A DNA stretch of 64,000 bases from Macrothele yani (taxonomy: Eukaryota; Arthropoda; Arachnida; Araneae; Macrothelidae): the NCBI GenBank assembly GCA_039090855.1, contig CM077010.1, positions 48,936,905 through 49,000,904 of the forward strand. Reading direction: 5' to 3'. Of this stretch, positions 21,040 to 32,784 are shown in pieces. The number at the start of each line of letters is the position of its first letter. Within the stretch, counting starts at the first letter, position 1. Both the position numbers and the translations under genes were made by a program. The notes under the pieces are model-generated. The model had not been told where the DNA came from. It ran no database searches and was given only the letters and a program-made list of their open reading frames with translations.

Positions 21040-22740
21040 AGAAGTTTTTTTCAATCGGGTTTTTAATCCCTCAGATATTGCTGGAAACGGAATCATGAGC
21101 TTACGAATGAACTCTTAGAAACAGGGATATTGACAAAAATGAGGTGACTTTATGTCCCCTGGTGTGAAAACCATGCATTATTTTAGGAAGAAAGTAATCT
21201 CAAAAGGTTTATCCATATGAGCGGTATCGGTCCAAGAAAAAAAAAAAAAAAATTAGTCAAGTTTTCAGGAGCCCAGATTTTAAATTCAAATACATCAGAA
21301 GCAGAAATTAACACTTATGACCCCTGGTGGTCAAACCATTCTTTACCAAACATTAGAAATTATGTAAAAAATATTTTCCATCAGGTCTTGTATGCGATAC
21401 AGGAAGAATTTTCCAAATCGGAGTTTTAGAGCAGAAATAATGCAGAAAACGCAATTTACCTTTGTGCACCCTAGAGGAAAAGTATATGATTTACTTGAAA
21501 ATTTTGAATTTATAGGGAAAACATTTCGCATCGGAAACACTATCCAACAAAGAAATAATTTTTCAAATCGATCTCCTAAAAGTAGAGATATTGACAAAAA
21601 TAAGATATACATATACGTCCCCTGGCGTAGAAACCATGCATTATTTCAAGAAAATGTTCCTAAAAGGTTTGTCGACATGAGTAGCATCGGTCAACAAATG
21701 ACTTTTTTTGCAATCGAGATTTTAGAAGCTCATATTTTGCTGCAAATACATCAGAAGTGGAAATTAAGACATACGCCACCTGGTGGCCAAAACATTTTTT
21801 ACAAAAATTATAAATTATGTGCAAAGGATTTTCCATCAGGAGCTGTATTCAGTGCAGAAAGAATTTTTCAAATCTGAGATTTAGAAGCAGAGATATAGGG
21901 GGAAAGCAATTTACCTTTACACCCCTAGCAGAAAGCCTATGAATTACTTGAAAATTTTTAAATTATATGAAAAACATGTCACACTGAAAACACTATTCAA
22001 CAAAGAAGGATTTTTTCAAATCGGACTCCTAGAAGTAGAGATATCTGGTATATTCACAAAAATAAGATATACATCTACGCCCCTGGCGGAGAAACTGTGC
22101 AATATTTTAAAAAGAAAATGTTCCGTAAAGGTTTATCATGTGAGTTGAATCAGTCCACGAAATAATTTTTTCAAACGTTATTTCAGAGGCTCAGATTTTA
22201 TGGCAAACACGTCAGAAGCAAAAATTAACCCTTACGTCCCCTGGTGGCTAAAGTATACTTTACCAAAAATTAGAAATTATATAAAAAAGATTTTCCAACC
22301 AGAGGTTTATCCGCTGAAGAAAAAAAAATTCAAATCAGAGTTTTGGAAGAAGAATTATCGAGAAAAATGTAATTTACTTTTACGCCCTAACGGGAAATCT
22401 ATGCGTAATTTAAAAATGTAACTATATCTAAAATACTCCTCGACATAAATAGAATCGAAAGATAAAAGAATTTTTTCAATCGGATGTTTAGAAGCAAATA
22501 TGTGGAATAAAACATATTTTTGAATTCGACATCATCTGCATTTACGCCCTCTAGCGGCGAAATTGCACATCGTAAAAAAAGAAAATGAAATGAAGGATCA
22601 CCATTCTCATATTTCAAGCTTCCCAATGCAAAAAGAATTTTTCAAATCGGACTAATAGTTGCAGAGATTTCGTGGGGACGGACTGACGGACGGACAAACC
22701 GATAACAAGCACAATCTTTTTTTACAAAAGATGTGCTAAA
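21040..22740 (+). repeat. Dispersed repeat family R1, long copy
   Basis: An internally repetitive non-coding family. Recurring phrases are TTTTTCAAATCGGA, AGAAGCAGAGATAT, ACAAAAATAAGATATACAT, ACGCCCCTGGYGG, AAACATTTC and CAAATACATCAGAAGC. It ends in a GGACGGACGGACAAACCGAT block followed by CAATCTTTTTTTACAAAAGA. The same family is at 41755-42660 and 47188-47512, where the last piece ends with the same block. Confidence 0.75.
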
Positions 22741-22829
22741 AATAGTAATGCAATTTAACAATGACTGCAAAGAAATTATATTACGTACATATTCACTTTT
22801 TTGAGGTCAAACAAAGGATGTAGGCCTAC

Positions 22830-23220
22830 AATGAAATCAATTTTTCAGCTCCTTTTTTGCAACTACTGACACGGTAATTTCTGCCAATTCATTTTTTTCC
22901 CTTATTAATTCTTGAAAACTATTTGATTGAAGGAAGCAGTTCATATCTCTCATCAATTCCCCTTGGGCGGCAAGATCATCTGCACTTTTCCTCTAATTCG
23001 GCAATATTTTTTTCTATTTTCAGTTTTTTTTTACTAAGCATTTGCAATTCCTCCTCAATCAATTTACGTTTCCTCCCAGATGTTGCTCGGCACATTTTTT
23101 TTTTTTTTTTCCCCCGGCATCTAAATATTGAACATATTTCTGTCTAGCTGAAAAGACAGAAGCTCGAAGCTCTTTACTTAGTACAGTACAATTCTGAAAA
23201 TCCACACAACTTGGTTCCAG
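22830..23220 (-). pseudogene. BED-finger hAT-like gene, copy B: C-terminal tail
   Basis: The minus strand reads VLSKELRASVFSARQKYVQY, then a poly-Lys stretch caused by an A/T run, then RKRKLIEEELQMLSKKK and, after a frame change, NIAELEEKC. The first block overlaps and resembles ELSKELLLSDACAHQKY of copy A at 18709-19244, so these are two separate copies of one family. The Lys/Glu-rich coiled tail is what this family carries after its dimerisation domain. Upstream coding sequence is cut by the fold-back repeats and the RTE insertion. Confidence 0.6.
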
Positions 23221-23253
23221 AGGTTGTGTAGATTTTAGAATATTGCAGCTTTT

Positions 23254-23310
23254 AGAGAACCTGTATGTGTTTACTAGTACATATGTACTGTAAACACACA
23301 CAGGTTCTCT
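23254..23310. repeat. Near-perfect palindrome of about 28-bp arms
   Basis: AGAGAACCTGTATGTGTTTA and its inverse meet at ACATATGT with almost no loop. The arms differ by one substitution and one small indel. Just upstream, ACACAAC...GTTGTGT (about 23202-23230) forms a further small stem. Confidence 0.85.
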
Positions 23311-23400
23311 TAAACTATATAATACAAATTCAAATAGCATGGTATGTATGTATTATAGGCTTTCATTTGTTTAATAATTAGTAAAATTATTTAGTAATAT

Positions 23401-23499
23401 GTATTTAATACTGTTATTAGTAGTATTTGGAATTTATGTAGATATATGTATAGTATATCTACATAAATTCCAAATACTACTAATAACAGTATTAAATAC
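23401..23499. repeat. Perfect 46-bp inverted repeat with 7-nt loop
   Basis: The arm 23401-23446 (beginning GTATTTAATACTGTTATTAG) is exactly complementary to 23454-23499, with the loop TGTATAG. It lies directly upstream of the RTE element. GTATTTAATA, the start of the left arm, also occurs directly after the RTE tail at 26687-26696. Confidence 0.95.
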
Positions 23500-23712
23500 A
23501 AGTGGGATGTAAGGTCAGGTGATGCGTAACATTACAGCCTCTCCTTGACAAATGTCAACCCCGCCTTCTCGTTGTGCATCCTGTTCCCACTAAAGGGGCT
23601 CTGACGACCGCCAATAGTGGTATAACTATACCATCGGGATTAGAGGAAATGCTGTCCCACACTCACCAACCCGCTTGGCCAGTGTGGTGAGTTATGGCCA
23701 AACCCCTCCAAA

Positions 23713-24855
23713 ATGACTCCACAACTAAAATCTTGGCCCTCAGTCTCCAGCAGCTGGAATGTACCTGGCCAAGGCAGAGGCCAGTGCGACATGATGGCAG
23801 AGGGTGCTAAGAATCCCCAGAGGACCGGACTAGGCTGCCATCTGATGCTGTCCTTGGCTACGTATAATGGACGCTCCCTATCTTCTGATTCAAGGCTTCT
23901 TGAATTGGAAGAGGAAATACAAAGGATCAAGTGGGACATCATCGGGCTAAGTGAGGTAAGGAGAAAAGGAGAAGATCTCATCGAACTGAAAAGTGGACAT
24001 CTCTTCTACTATCGTGGGACAGATACTGGCAGAACTAGTGGTGTTGGATTTATAATAAACAAGAAACTGAAGGATAAAGTTGTAGAAGTTGAAAGTTCCT
24101 CTGACAGAGTTGCACGACTCGTTATCCAACTCTCGAGAAGATACCAGGCTCAGATAATTCAAACTTATGCACCCACCACAAGTCATCCTGAAGAAGAAAT
24201 TGAAGAATTTTATGAGGAAATTCGTGATCTAAATAATAAAGGTAAGCAGCACTTGAAGATAATTATGGTTGATTTCAATGCAAAAATAGGGCAACGGCAA
24301 CAGAATGAAACTTCAGTAGGCAAATTCGGTCACGGCAACAGAAACCAGCGTGGAAATACTTTCGTTGAGTTTGCAGAGGCAGAAGGGTTTTTCATCTTGA
24401 ACTCCTTTTTCAAGAAAAAGCCACACAGGAAATGGACATGGAGACATCCAAATGGAACGACAAGTGAAATTGATTTTATTATGTGTAACAAAAAATTCAT
24501 CATAGAAGACTGTAGTGTGTTAAACAAGTTCAACACAGGTAGTGACCATAGATTGGTGAGATGTAAGATGCATCTCAACACGAAACTTGAACGTGGCAAG
24601 CTCATAAGACAAACAAAATGTATTGACATAACCAACCTTAAAAAACACCATAATACCTTCAAGTTAGAACTGAAGAACAGATTCTCCGCTTTAGAAGGCC
24701 TAACATCGGAAGAAGTGAATATTTCTGAAGTTGACAGAAAAGTAACCAAAGCTCTTATGGAAACAGCAACAAAATTAGCTGGGTCTAAGAACAAGTTGCA
24801 TGTGAACATATTATCAGGAAAAAACAAAATGTTGATGCAAAAAGAAGAGAGATGA
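23713..24855 (+). pseudogene. RTE endonuclease domain
   Basis: The protein begins in a poorly conserved leader and enters the endonuclease at ATYNGRSL. Motifs in order are GLSEVR (catalytic Glu), YAPTTSHPEE, VDFNAKIG, SEIDFIMCNKK and GSDHRLV (catalytic Asp-His). The usual GDFNA is VDFNA here, whereas the copy at 63200 keeps GDFNA. This endonuclease nicks target DNA to prime reverse transcription. The frame stops at 24855, probably by a frameshift, because the next frame continues the same protein. Confidence 0.85.
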
Positions 24856-26608
24856 GGACAACTAAAGAAGATGTGTCTTCCAAAGTGGAAAATATAGAGC
24901 TATGCAAGACAGTACGAAAAAGTATCACTGAAGACGTAAGGAAATTCAACTGTGAACTAGTGAGGAAAGCCATTGAAAACAACCGAAGCCTAAAGATAGC
25001 AAAGGGACATCTCAGTAAGGGAAGAAAACAGATTATGGCACTGAAAAAAGAAGATGGTTCTGTAACAAGAAATAGAGGTGAAATTTTGACAAGAGAAAGA
25101 TTTCTACTTCAAATTATATGAAAGGGATGATACGTGTACTCCAGACATCATGAAAGGTACCAGTACCAGAGTTCTTCCAGTCCTCCCAGCAGAAGTTGCA
25201 CATGCAATCAAGAACATGAAGCGGGGAAAAGCTCCAGGAGAAGATGGAATTACTGTAGACATCATACAAGAAGCAAGTGGAGAAATAGAAACAATACTCG
25301 CCCAAATTTTCACTCGATGCCTTAATGAAGAGAAGATTCCTGAGGATTGGAACAACGCTACAATGATCCTGCTACATAAAAAAAGGTGACATTGAGGATC
25401 TCAGGAACTACAGACCTATCAGCCTCTTATCAGTGGTTTACAAAATCTTCACTAAAGTTCTTTCACACCGCTTAAAGGTAACACTGGACATGGCTCAACC
25501 GAGAGAACAAGCTGGATTCAGGAGTGGCTACAGCACAATAGATCATATCCATGTACTGAGAGAACTAATTGAAAGAGCGAGGGAATATGAACTTTCATTG
25601 TGCGTGGCTTTTATCGATTATGAAAAAGCCTTTGATTCGGTGAAACCATCAGCAGTTACAATGGCTCTGAAATTCTGCGATATTGAAGATGCATACATTA
25701 ATATTATTAATAACATCTACGAAAATGCAAGTGCAAAGATTCGGCTGTTTGAGAATACAGCACACATAAAAGTAGGAAAGGGAGTGAGACAAGGTGACAC
25801 CATATCTCCAAAGCTCTTTAATGCTACATTGGAGGGTGTCTTTCAGTCACTGAGCTGGGAAAACAAGGGGATAAAGATTAATGGAGATTATCTAACTCAC
25901 CTTCGTTTTGCTGATGACGTAGTCATTTTTGCAACTACCCCATCAGAGCTGCAAAGTATGATCCAGGAACTTGCTGACAAGAGTAAAGAAGTGGGATTAA
26001 AAATGAACTTTCAGAAGACAAAAGTGATGTTCAACGCTTTTTCAAAAAACGAAGATTTATCGATTGATGGAGAAAAGCTGGAGATAACAGACACGTACGT
26101 TTATCTTGGACAGCAGATATCAAGTGAGGGTCACATTGATGAAGAAATTAATCGGCGTACAAAACTTGCCTGGAGAGCTTTTGGAAGAAACAGCATAGTT
26201 TTCAAGAGCAATATGCCCTTATGTCTTAAAAGAAAAGTGTTTGATCAATGCATCTTTCCAGTGCTTACGTATGGTGCAGAGACGTGGACCTTAACTAAAA
26301 GAGACATACAAAGGCTGCAAACAACTCAAAGAAGCATGGAGAGGTGCATGCTTGGTGTAACCATGAGAGATAAGAAGAGGAACTCTTGGATCAGAAAAAT
26401 GACAAGAGTGGAAGACATCATGATCAGAGTTAAATCCCTGAAACGGCAATGGGCTGGACATACTGCCAGAAGGACAGACCATCGATGGACAGCTGAAATT
26501 TTAGATTGGATTCCAAGGGACAGGAAAAGACCCAGAAGAAGACCACATGGGAGATGGGTGGATGATATTCAAAAGTATGCAGGAGTGACATGGAGGAGAC
26601 TTGCATAA
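24852..26608 (+). pseudogene. RTE connector and reverse transcriptase, frameshifted
   Basis: The connector has KTVRKSITEDVRKFNCELV and GHLSKGRKQIMALKKEDG, then a frame change near 25100. KRGKAPGEDGITVDII and [14 protein letters not shown] follow, then a shift in an A run at about 25380. The main RT frame (25433-26608) shows RPISLL just before it, [52 protein letters not shown] and KTKVMFN. The tail has YGAETWTL and [14 protein letters not shown], common at the C-terminus of RTE proteins. The catalytic FADD is intact. Three frameshifts keep this copy from being active. Confidence 0.9.
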
Positions 26609-26699
26609 GACAGACCGTTGTGGAGGAAACTTGGGGAGACCTTCGTCCAGCAGTGGATTGATAATGGTTGATGATGATGATGTATAGTATTTAATAAGT

Positions 26700-27415
26700 A
26701 AAATATAGGGAACAAATTCATAATACAGTACTATATTAATTAATTGAATTTTTATTTATGAAATACTGTATATGTCAATCAAACATTCTGGCTGGCAAAC
26801 ATTCCATCAAAAAAAAAAACTAATGCTAAGTAAGCTTGAAGTGATGAACACTATTGCACATTGAAAGTGCTGATCGCTTGTTAAATCTAGCAGACTGCAC
26901 ATTTCTCTGTAGTTGAATCAATTTCATCATTGTTTTGACATTACAGTAAAGTAATTGCATCACGGTAAACATTATACGTACGTATATAAACTCCCCCCCC
27001 CCTTTAATTTCACCAGCGTGCGGCACTGGGGTTTGAAGTGCGGGAATTATTTGATATTCATCAACCAGCACCCTGTCCCTGCGTGACATTCTGTCCATTG
27101 TTCACACGCCGTACATTTTTCTTTTGAACTATCGCAATTCCTGTACTACTGTAAATGACAAAATACTGTATCATACTCAAATGTTTCCCATTAAAAAAGC
27201 ATATTTTTATTTATACAGTATTCAACAAATATCCATAGTGTAGCGTACAAAGGAAAGAGCAGCTTATCAACTTTGAAACAAAACTTGTTGTTGTCCGCTA
27301 AATTCAACAAGTGGGATGGTGGGAAAAGCAGGAGGGTTCCCCATCTCCCGTAACTGCATTACGTAAAAGCAGGGTTCCCCGTTTGCTACAAAGGTTTTGC
27401 CAGTAGACTGGATAA
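26700..27415. other. Spacer with C-run, no gene
   Basis: AT-rich DNA with a poly-C stretch at 26993-27002. Two copies of a phrase with AGGGTTCCCC (27336 and 27367) sit before the SINE. No coding support. Confidence 0.4.
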
Positions 27416-27417
27416 AA

Positions 27418-27830
27418 AAAGAGAGCCGCGGATGGCTTAGTGGTTAGCAGTTCAGACTATCGATGCAAGGTGCTCAGGTTTGAACCGGGGCTGATCTCTC
27501 AGAGATGGTGTGATTTGCTAACAATCGCTGAATATCCGCCGTGCATCGGATGAGCACGTTAAGTGACGGGCCCCCAGGCTGGACCCACTGGTTAATGGGT
27601 ATCCTTTCCTATGCCCCCCCCCTGAAATTCTCTCACCCCTCTATGTGCAATATCGTACTTGTATGGTGGCGCCGTCTACTGTACTCTAATCTCACTATAA
27701 ACTGTTCTGTCAGTCGCTAGACTTGCTCTCATTCCTTCCGTTTCTGTGTCCTGCCCAAAAGGCGATCTCGCTGTAGGTGGCTGGGACCTAAACTCTACTC
27801 ACTGTGGATGGAAGTTCTACAAGAAAATGA
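27418..27830 (+). mobile_element. tRNA-derived SINE
   Basis: The head GCCGCGGATGGCTTAGTGG contains an A box (TGGCTTAGTGG), and AGGTTTGAACC follows as a B box at the spacing expected in a tRNA. The 3' part lacks acceptor-stem pairing and runs into a tRNA-unrelated body of about 300 bp that is richer in G+C than its surroundings. The right boundary is approximate. Confidence 0.65.
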
Positions 27831-30800
27831 CAAATACTGTGTTGTTTGAATTGCTGGATAAAAAAATAAGAAAACTCATCATTGTCAATTCTTTATGAAA
27901 CTGACTGAAATTTTTACGCACTCCATAATTAGCTAAGAGTAGTCAACTCTCAAAATTTTGCTTTAATTGGTTAAAAACTTTTTTAATTAACCATGAACAT
28001 TTTTATTAAGAGATTTACGAGGGACAGGCACACAGGAATGTTTAATTAAAATTTTCATGGCTAGTTTAAAAAGTTATTAAACAATTCAGGCGAAATTTTG
28101 CAGATCAATTCGTAACAAGGATTTATGGTGCTTATAGAAATTTCAGACAGCTGTCTGAAAAATTCGTGAAAATGCGTTTTTCATTTAAGGTCAGCAATCA
28201 TGTGAGCTGAAGAGGAAGTTTTTCCCTCTTGCTCTTGTCGCATTCTGCTGGCCCCACCCAATATCACCCTATCCTTTTCTACCATCTATCTCCCTCAGTT
28301 CACTAAAACACTTTAAAAATAAAGATTCATTTTAAATTTTGAAGAGATTCATTGAAAACTTCAAAAGTTACACATTTATTTTTTACGGCATAAAAAACAA
28401 CTATCAGGTTGATATCAAGACCTATTTACGCTTTCCAAATATGTTTCGGGAAGATTTTTTTCTTTTTAAATAACGATGTGCCTTACGATGTTTGGTAAAT
28501 GCATCACGATTCGTTTGCTGCTGGAGCAAGTGATTTACTCTCCATGAATGATGTAACTACAGAAAACGCTCGCAAAAAGTGGGAGAAGGGGGGCAATGTG
28601 CAAAAGTGGGTTCATATATTGTTAAAGTGTGTAACCTTCCCCTGCAAACTCTCTAACCAGGGTGGTAAGCCATATCACCTTCCCAGAATTGTGCTTGAAT
28701 TCCACCCACATTTTGCGGGAAACTGCCACAAGCAACATTGCGAGAGCCAGCTACAACAATAAATAGTAGGTTCACATTTCCGCATGCGGGCACATCCTCT
28801 GAATTTTTTTTTTTTTTTTTAATTTATGCACAAGATAGGTAGGTATACAAAAACTGCAGATTTCACATAAAAATCGGGGGTCGACTTACGCACGGGATGT
28901 ATAAAAACAGCAAATATTCAGTAAAAGGAGGGGGGACCTATACGGTACTGAAATTTCATAGAATGCGAGCCACGCAATTTTACGTTAAGTAATTGTGCAG
29001 AAAGACACAGCCAAGGGTATAAATGCTTCTGCAACTTATATTCAGAATATGTTTAAGAATGCCTCAATGCCCCTAAAACTGAAAAAAAAAAATCCAGCAA
29101 TAAAAAAAACCATTGAATTTATTACAATCACCAAGACCCTCCCAACATAAAATTTTCCTTTTACATTTTGCTAAAATAAATCTATTCAGTGATTTCAAAA
29201 TAATTAAAACTCAAATAAATTATCACATATGAGCGGAACAAGTAGGAAAAAAAAAATGCGTTCACAAGCGTAACTTCTAAAGTTTTTGACGGATTTTGAA
29301 GAAATTCAAAATCAAACTTTTGTTGTGTGTGTTTGGTCATTGTAAAAATTGCACTAATTAACTTTAAATATTGGGAAATTTAAAATTTTGTATATATATT
29401 TTCCCACTCAGTTAGTGAAATCAAATTCCTGACTTTTCCAGGTGGTTTTGAGTAAAATTCCAGGTGTTTGCAACGGCATTTTGAAAATATGCTTAAACAA
29501 CATATGAGAAAAAAATACTGGCTAATTAGATACTTCTCCAGATTTGCATGCAAGATATCAAAATATTGTTTTAGTTAGCTGAGCAGAAACTTGTGAATAA
29601 GCAATTCCATAACAGGATATTGAACTAGCTTTAACTCTTGTAATGCAGTGTTTTGACATGCAAGACAGTGATACTCATAACAGATTCTAAAACATATTAC
29701 ATGCTGCACATACTTACAATTATACCTATCCCAAGTTACTGAGTCATATAATTTGGTTTAGAAGTTTACATTCTTATTTAAAAAATATGGAATACAGATT
29801 GGTGAACAGCAAAGAAAAAGAAATTTTCTGCACATACCAGCATGGTCTTGGCTTATCCTGCTGAATAATTAACATACCTAATGATGAAATACTGCTGTTT
29901 TTAAGTTATCTGTACCCAGAGGGTTTTTTTTTTTTTTTTTTCTCATATGAAAATAACTGACTGAGGTTCAAAGGCAACTCTAAAATCATTGAGATCTAAC
30001 TGGATAACAAAAAAATCTGGGCAGATTTTTTTTTTGTAAACACATTATAACTACACATGTATAGTGAAACAAAAATAAGTCACTGCTTCCTTGCATGAAA
30101 ATATTGGCTAAAATTATTGAACGGGCCTGGGCGGTTCCGCCGCCACTGACGTGGGGAGGGGGTGCAGAAACTCTCTGATCGCAGTAAAAGCATGCACGCC
30201 AGCAGGAGTCCCACTTTTCGCATTGGCCAGAGGCTTTGGTTTGATAACGAAGTATCCAACATGGGGTTCTGAGACTGCGATAAAAAATGTTGAAAATATG
30301 TTTTTGCGGATTTTCCGCAAAACTGACTGAACCTTTAATCAACTCCATAAATCACTAACAGGAACGGGCCCCTTAAATTTCAAGTGAATCGGATAAAAGC
30401 CTAAATAAAATAATTTTAAGCTAGTCATCCTGCAGCACGTTTCTCACAGAGAGCGAATTCATAACTTTATTATGCGGTTATAATAAATATCAAAATAAAA
30501 AAAATTGAAAAGGAATAGATGTAGTCATTGAAATATTTAGCACACAAACTTAAAAGTCAAACATTGAAGCAAAATCTTTTCTTGCAGAGAAAAGAGGGGG
30601 GGGGAATAGAATACAAACACTTCATCTTCTTTCTATATAGCAGTAAAAAAGGAATGAAAAGCATTCTGCAACATATTCAGTGAAACATAAACATTTACTC
30701 CGAAAAAGAGTCTTGGAACATTAAAGAAGGCAATAACTCAGTTGGCACACGCAGTCATTGCGATCGCTCAAAGCCCGTTTAGTGACCCTTCACCAGTAAG

Positions 30801-31440
30801 CTCTTAGCTCTCCCAGCCTAAAACGCACTGAGGCACAGCAAAGCTCACCAGAAACCCTCAGTAAGAGCGCTACATTAAAGATTTATCCCATTAAAAATTT
30901 TAAAGGATAATTTCAAAAGTGCTTTACCGATTCACGCGAAATTTTAGAGGTCAGCTTCTGTTAACCAATTATGGTGTATGTAAAAATTTCAGCCAGTTTC
31001 ATGAAGAATAGAAAAAGTTAGTTTTCACCATTTTTATCCCGTCTGGCAGTCAAACAAAGGCATGAAGGGGGCAGGAAGTGCTTTGGTCACTCCATCGTAA
31101 GCCCTCCACAGGCTCCACTTCCCACTCTCACTCCAACACTATGCACCCTTTTCATTTCCTAGTAGCCACCGTAGGGTTTTCCTCCCCACGTGGCTGCAAT
31201 GAATTCTTTTCCTAGTGCTCAATGACTGAGAACTCTACGTTAGTTTCACCCCCTTCCCCTTTAACCTACAGTTCGGTCCTTGGGAGTGAACTAAACGAAA
31301 TGTTAAATACGGAGAAAGATCAAACAGAGGAAAAAGTATTTTATTTTAGAAATTCACCAAATTCCCTGACTTACGAAATAAAATTTCAAAATTTCCTAAT
31401 TTTTTACGAAAATTCATGTTTTCCCTGACTTTTTGAGCCA
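27831..31440. other. AT-rich DNA with scattered repeats, no gene
   Basis: No exon or transposase supported. Several passages say TTTAACGGAT-like or AAATTTCAGNCAGTTT-like phrases also found near 34860-34980, so they are dispersed repeat debris. A short passage at 30095-30165 (TTGAACGGGCCTGGGCGGTT) resembles 60800-60870. Confidence 0.35.
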
Positions 31441-31497
31441 ATGCTTTTTTCCCTGACAATTCCCAGATTTCCCGGTTCTCCAGGTAGCGTGGGAACC
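31440..31497 (-). repeat. Isolated transposon terminus CAGGGTTCCCACGC
   Basis: On the minus strand from about 31497: CAGGGTTCCCACGCTACCTG, then GAGAACCGGGAAATCTGGGA, followed by phrases of TCAGGGAAA. This style of end is shared with hAT-related elements here (CAGGGTTCRTAC). I found no convincing partner end. Confidence 0.45.
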
Positions 31498-31978
31498 CTG
31501 TTTCTCCTAATCTCATTGTCCGGATTGACAGACAGAACCAACTGCTATCCTCTCCCGCTGAATGTATCTGTCAAACGACCTTCACCGAAGATGGGGTCTG
31601 CTAAACAATGAAAAGCAAGCCAAGTGCGGGGGAGAGTTTGCTGCTCCTCTCACAAGCTTCCCTCCTCCTGTCTCACTGTAATCGTAATGTAACTTATCTT
31701 TCTGTGGGACCTCTTTTGCTTCAGGTCATTAGCTGTCTTAAAAGAGTGGTCCCCAGCAAGTTTATGGGATAGGTGCCTTCTAACATTTAGGGGGAGGGAA
31801 GGAAGCTGTCAATGGCAAAGGGGAAAAAAAGAGGTAAGCAAAAATGGCGGGAAAGGGACAGAGAGAATACTGGAATTACAAATATAAGATTCTGGATCCT
31901 AAAGATTTTCAAGGCTTTAAAAATGGTCCATTAATTTTCAAGGACTTTTCAAGGATTTCAAGGAGCGTACGCACCATG

Positions 31979-32428
31979 ACAAGTGAACTTTTTTGCAATG
32001 CTACTGTCAGGAAACATTAAGGTCAGTACAGATTGGATGTTTTCACATGACTTATATGAATAATGTGAAGTAATGACTTTCAACGTCCATAGAATTTCTG
32101 CTTTTAGCACATTGTTTTGGAAAAACGAATTTTCAAGACTTATGTCAGATACTGCAGGATTTTTTATAGGAACAGCACCATGTGACTTCTTGTAAAAGTC
32201 TTGGATAGCTACTGTTTGCTTTTGTTTAGCTGCCAATAAAGAAATATGCTTATTACTAGCCACATGACTAGTAATGGCAGACTCACCCATATTTGAAATA
32301 TCGAAGCAACGATCACATACTTTGCACTTTGCTTTAAACTTTGAAGTATCTTTCTGTTTCAGCAAAAAATCCTTATACTTGACATTATCTAGCCAAGCTG
32401 GATTAAATATACACTTACCACCTGGCAT
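31979..32428 (-). pseudogene. BED-finger hAT-like gene: N-terminal part
   Basis: A minus-strand frame of about 150 residues opens MPGGKCIFNPAWLDNV. CKVCDRCFDISNMGESAITS and HVASNKH form a BED-like C2H2 finger. Later come LKAEILWTLKVITSHYSYKS and VLTLMFPDSSIAKKFTC. This is the expected N-terminal half of an unnamed hAT-like family whose C-terminal pieces are at 18709-19244 and 22830-23220. The frame leaves the family after KKFTC, exactly where a transposon tip (CATGGTGCGTACGC at 31978) begins. It is most simply read as copy A, split by the inner element, with the middle part lost. Confidence 0.65.
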
Positions 32429-32784
32429 AACTACAAAACAATTTATTCTGACTAATAAAACAGAACAATGTTCTCATTACCAATTTACAAGGAAGATCAA
32501 TCAGCATTACGTATAGGTCACTATACTCTCAAGTTAATGTAAGACTGTAAAACTGTTTAAAATAGAACAGCCTGATTAAAAAGTCAAAGAAATCTGCATG
32601 CAAATTTCTTTGAAAAAGAACACACAAGAGCGGCATCAGTCCACCTGCATCTCACTTCCACGATTACCTCTCACCACATTTATAGCTTTATAACCTAACA
32701 TTTATGTAACCATAAGAATACTGTAAAAAGGTTTGGAGGATCTTCTCCATCTCATCTCATCCAGCCCCTCCCACCTGCTACTCT

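Larger units (their letters stand above)
23500..26682 (+). mobile_element. RTE-type LINE, nearly full length
   Basis: A 5' untranslated region of about 210 bp is followed by an apurinic-type endonuclease and a reverse transcriptase, then a short 3' end closing in TGATGATGATGATG. Simple-repeat tails and the endonuclease-RT order without a long tail are typical of the RTE clade. A second copy starting at the equivalent of 23688 lies at 62631-64000. The two are very similar by eye, so the family was active recently relative to its neighbours. Confidence 0.85.
19601..31978. mobile_element. Candidate fourth-level element of about 12.4 kb with CA-GGTTCRTAC ends
   Basis: The left tip CAGGGTTCATACTC and the right tip read on the minus strand, CATGGTGCGTACGCTCC, resemble the ends of the 14600-35298 element. 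Both are followed by repeated AAGGAC/TCCTTGAAA phrases. No matching target duplication was found, and the left flank is tandem repeat instead of hAT-like coding DNA. The two tips may therefore come from one element followed by a deletion, or from two elements. Copy B of the hAT-like gene (22830-23220) lies inside. Confidence 0.4.

Noticed and set aside
27418..27490. Functional tRNA gene
   Set aside because: A and B boxes are good but there is no acceptor-stem complement and no anticodon arm of normal shape. A SINE head is the better reading.
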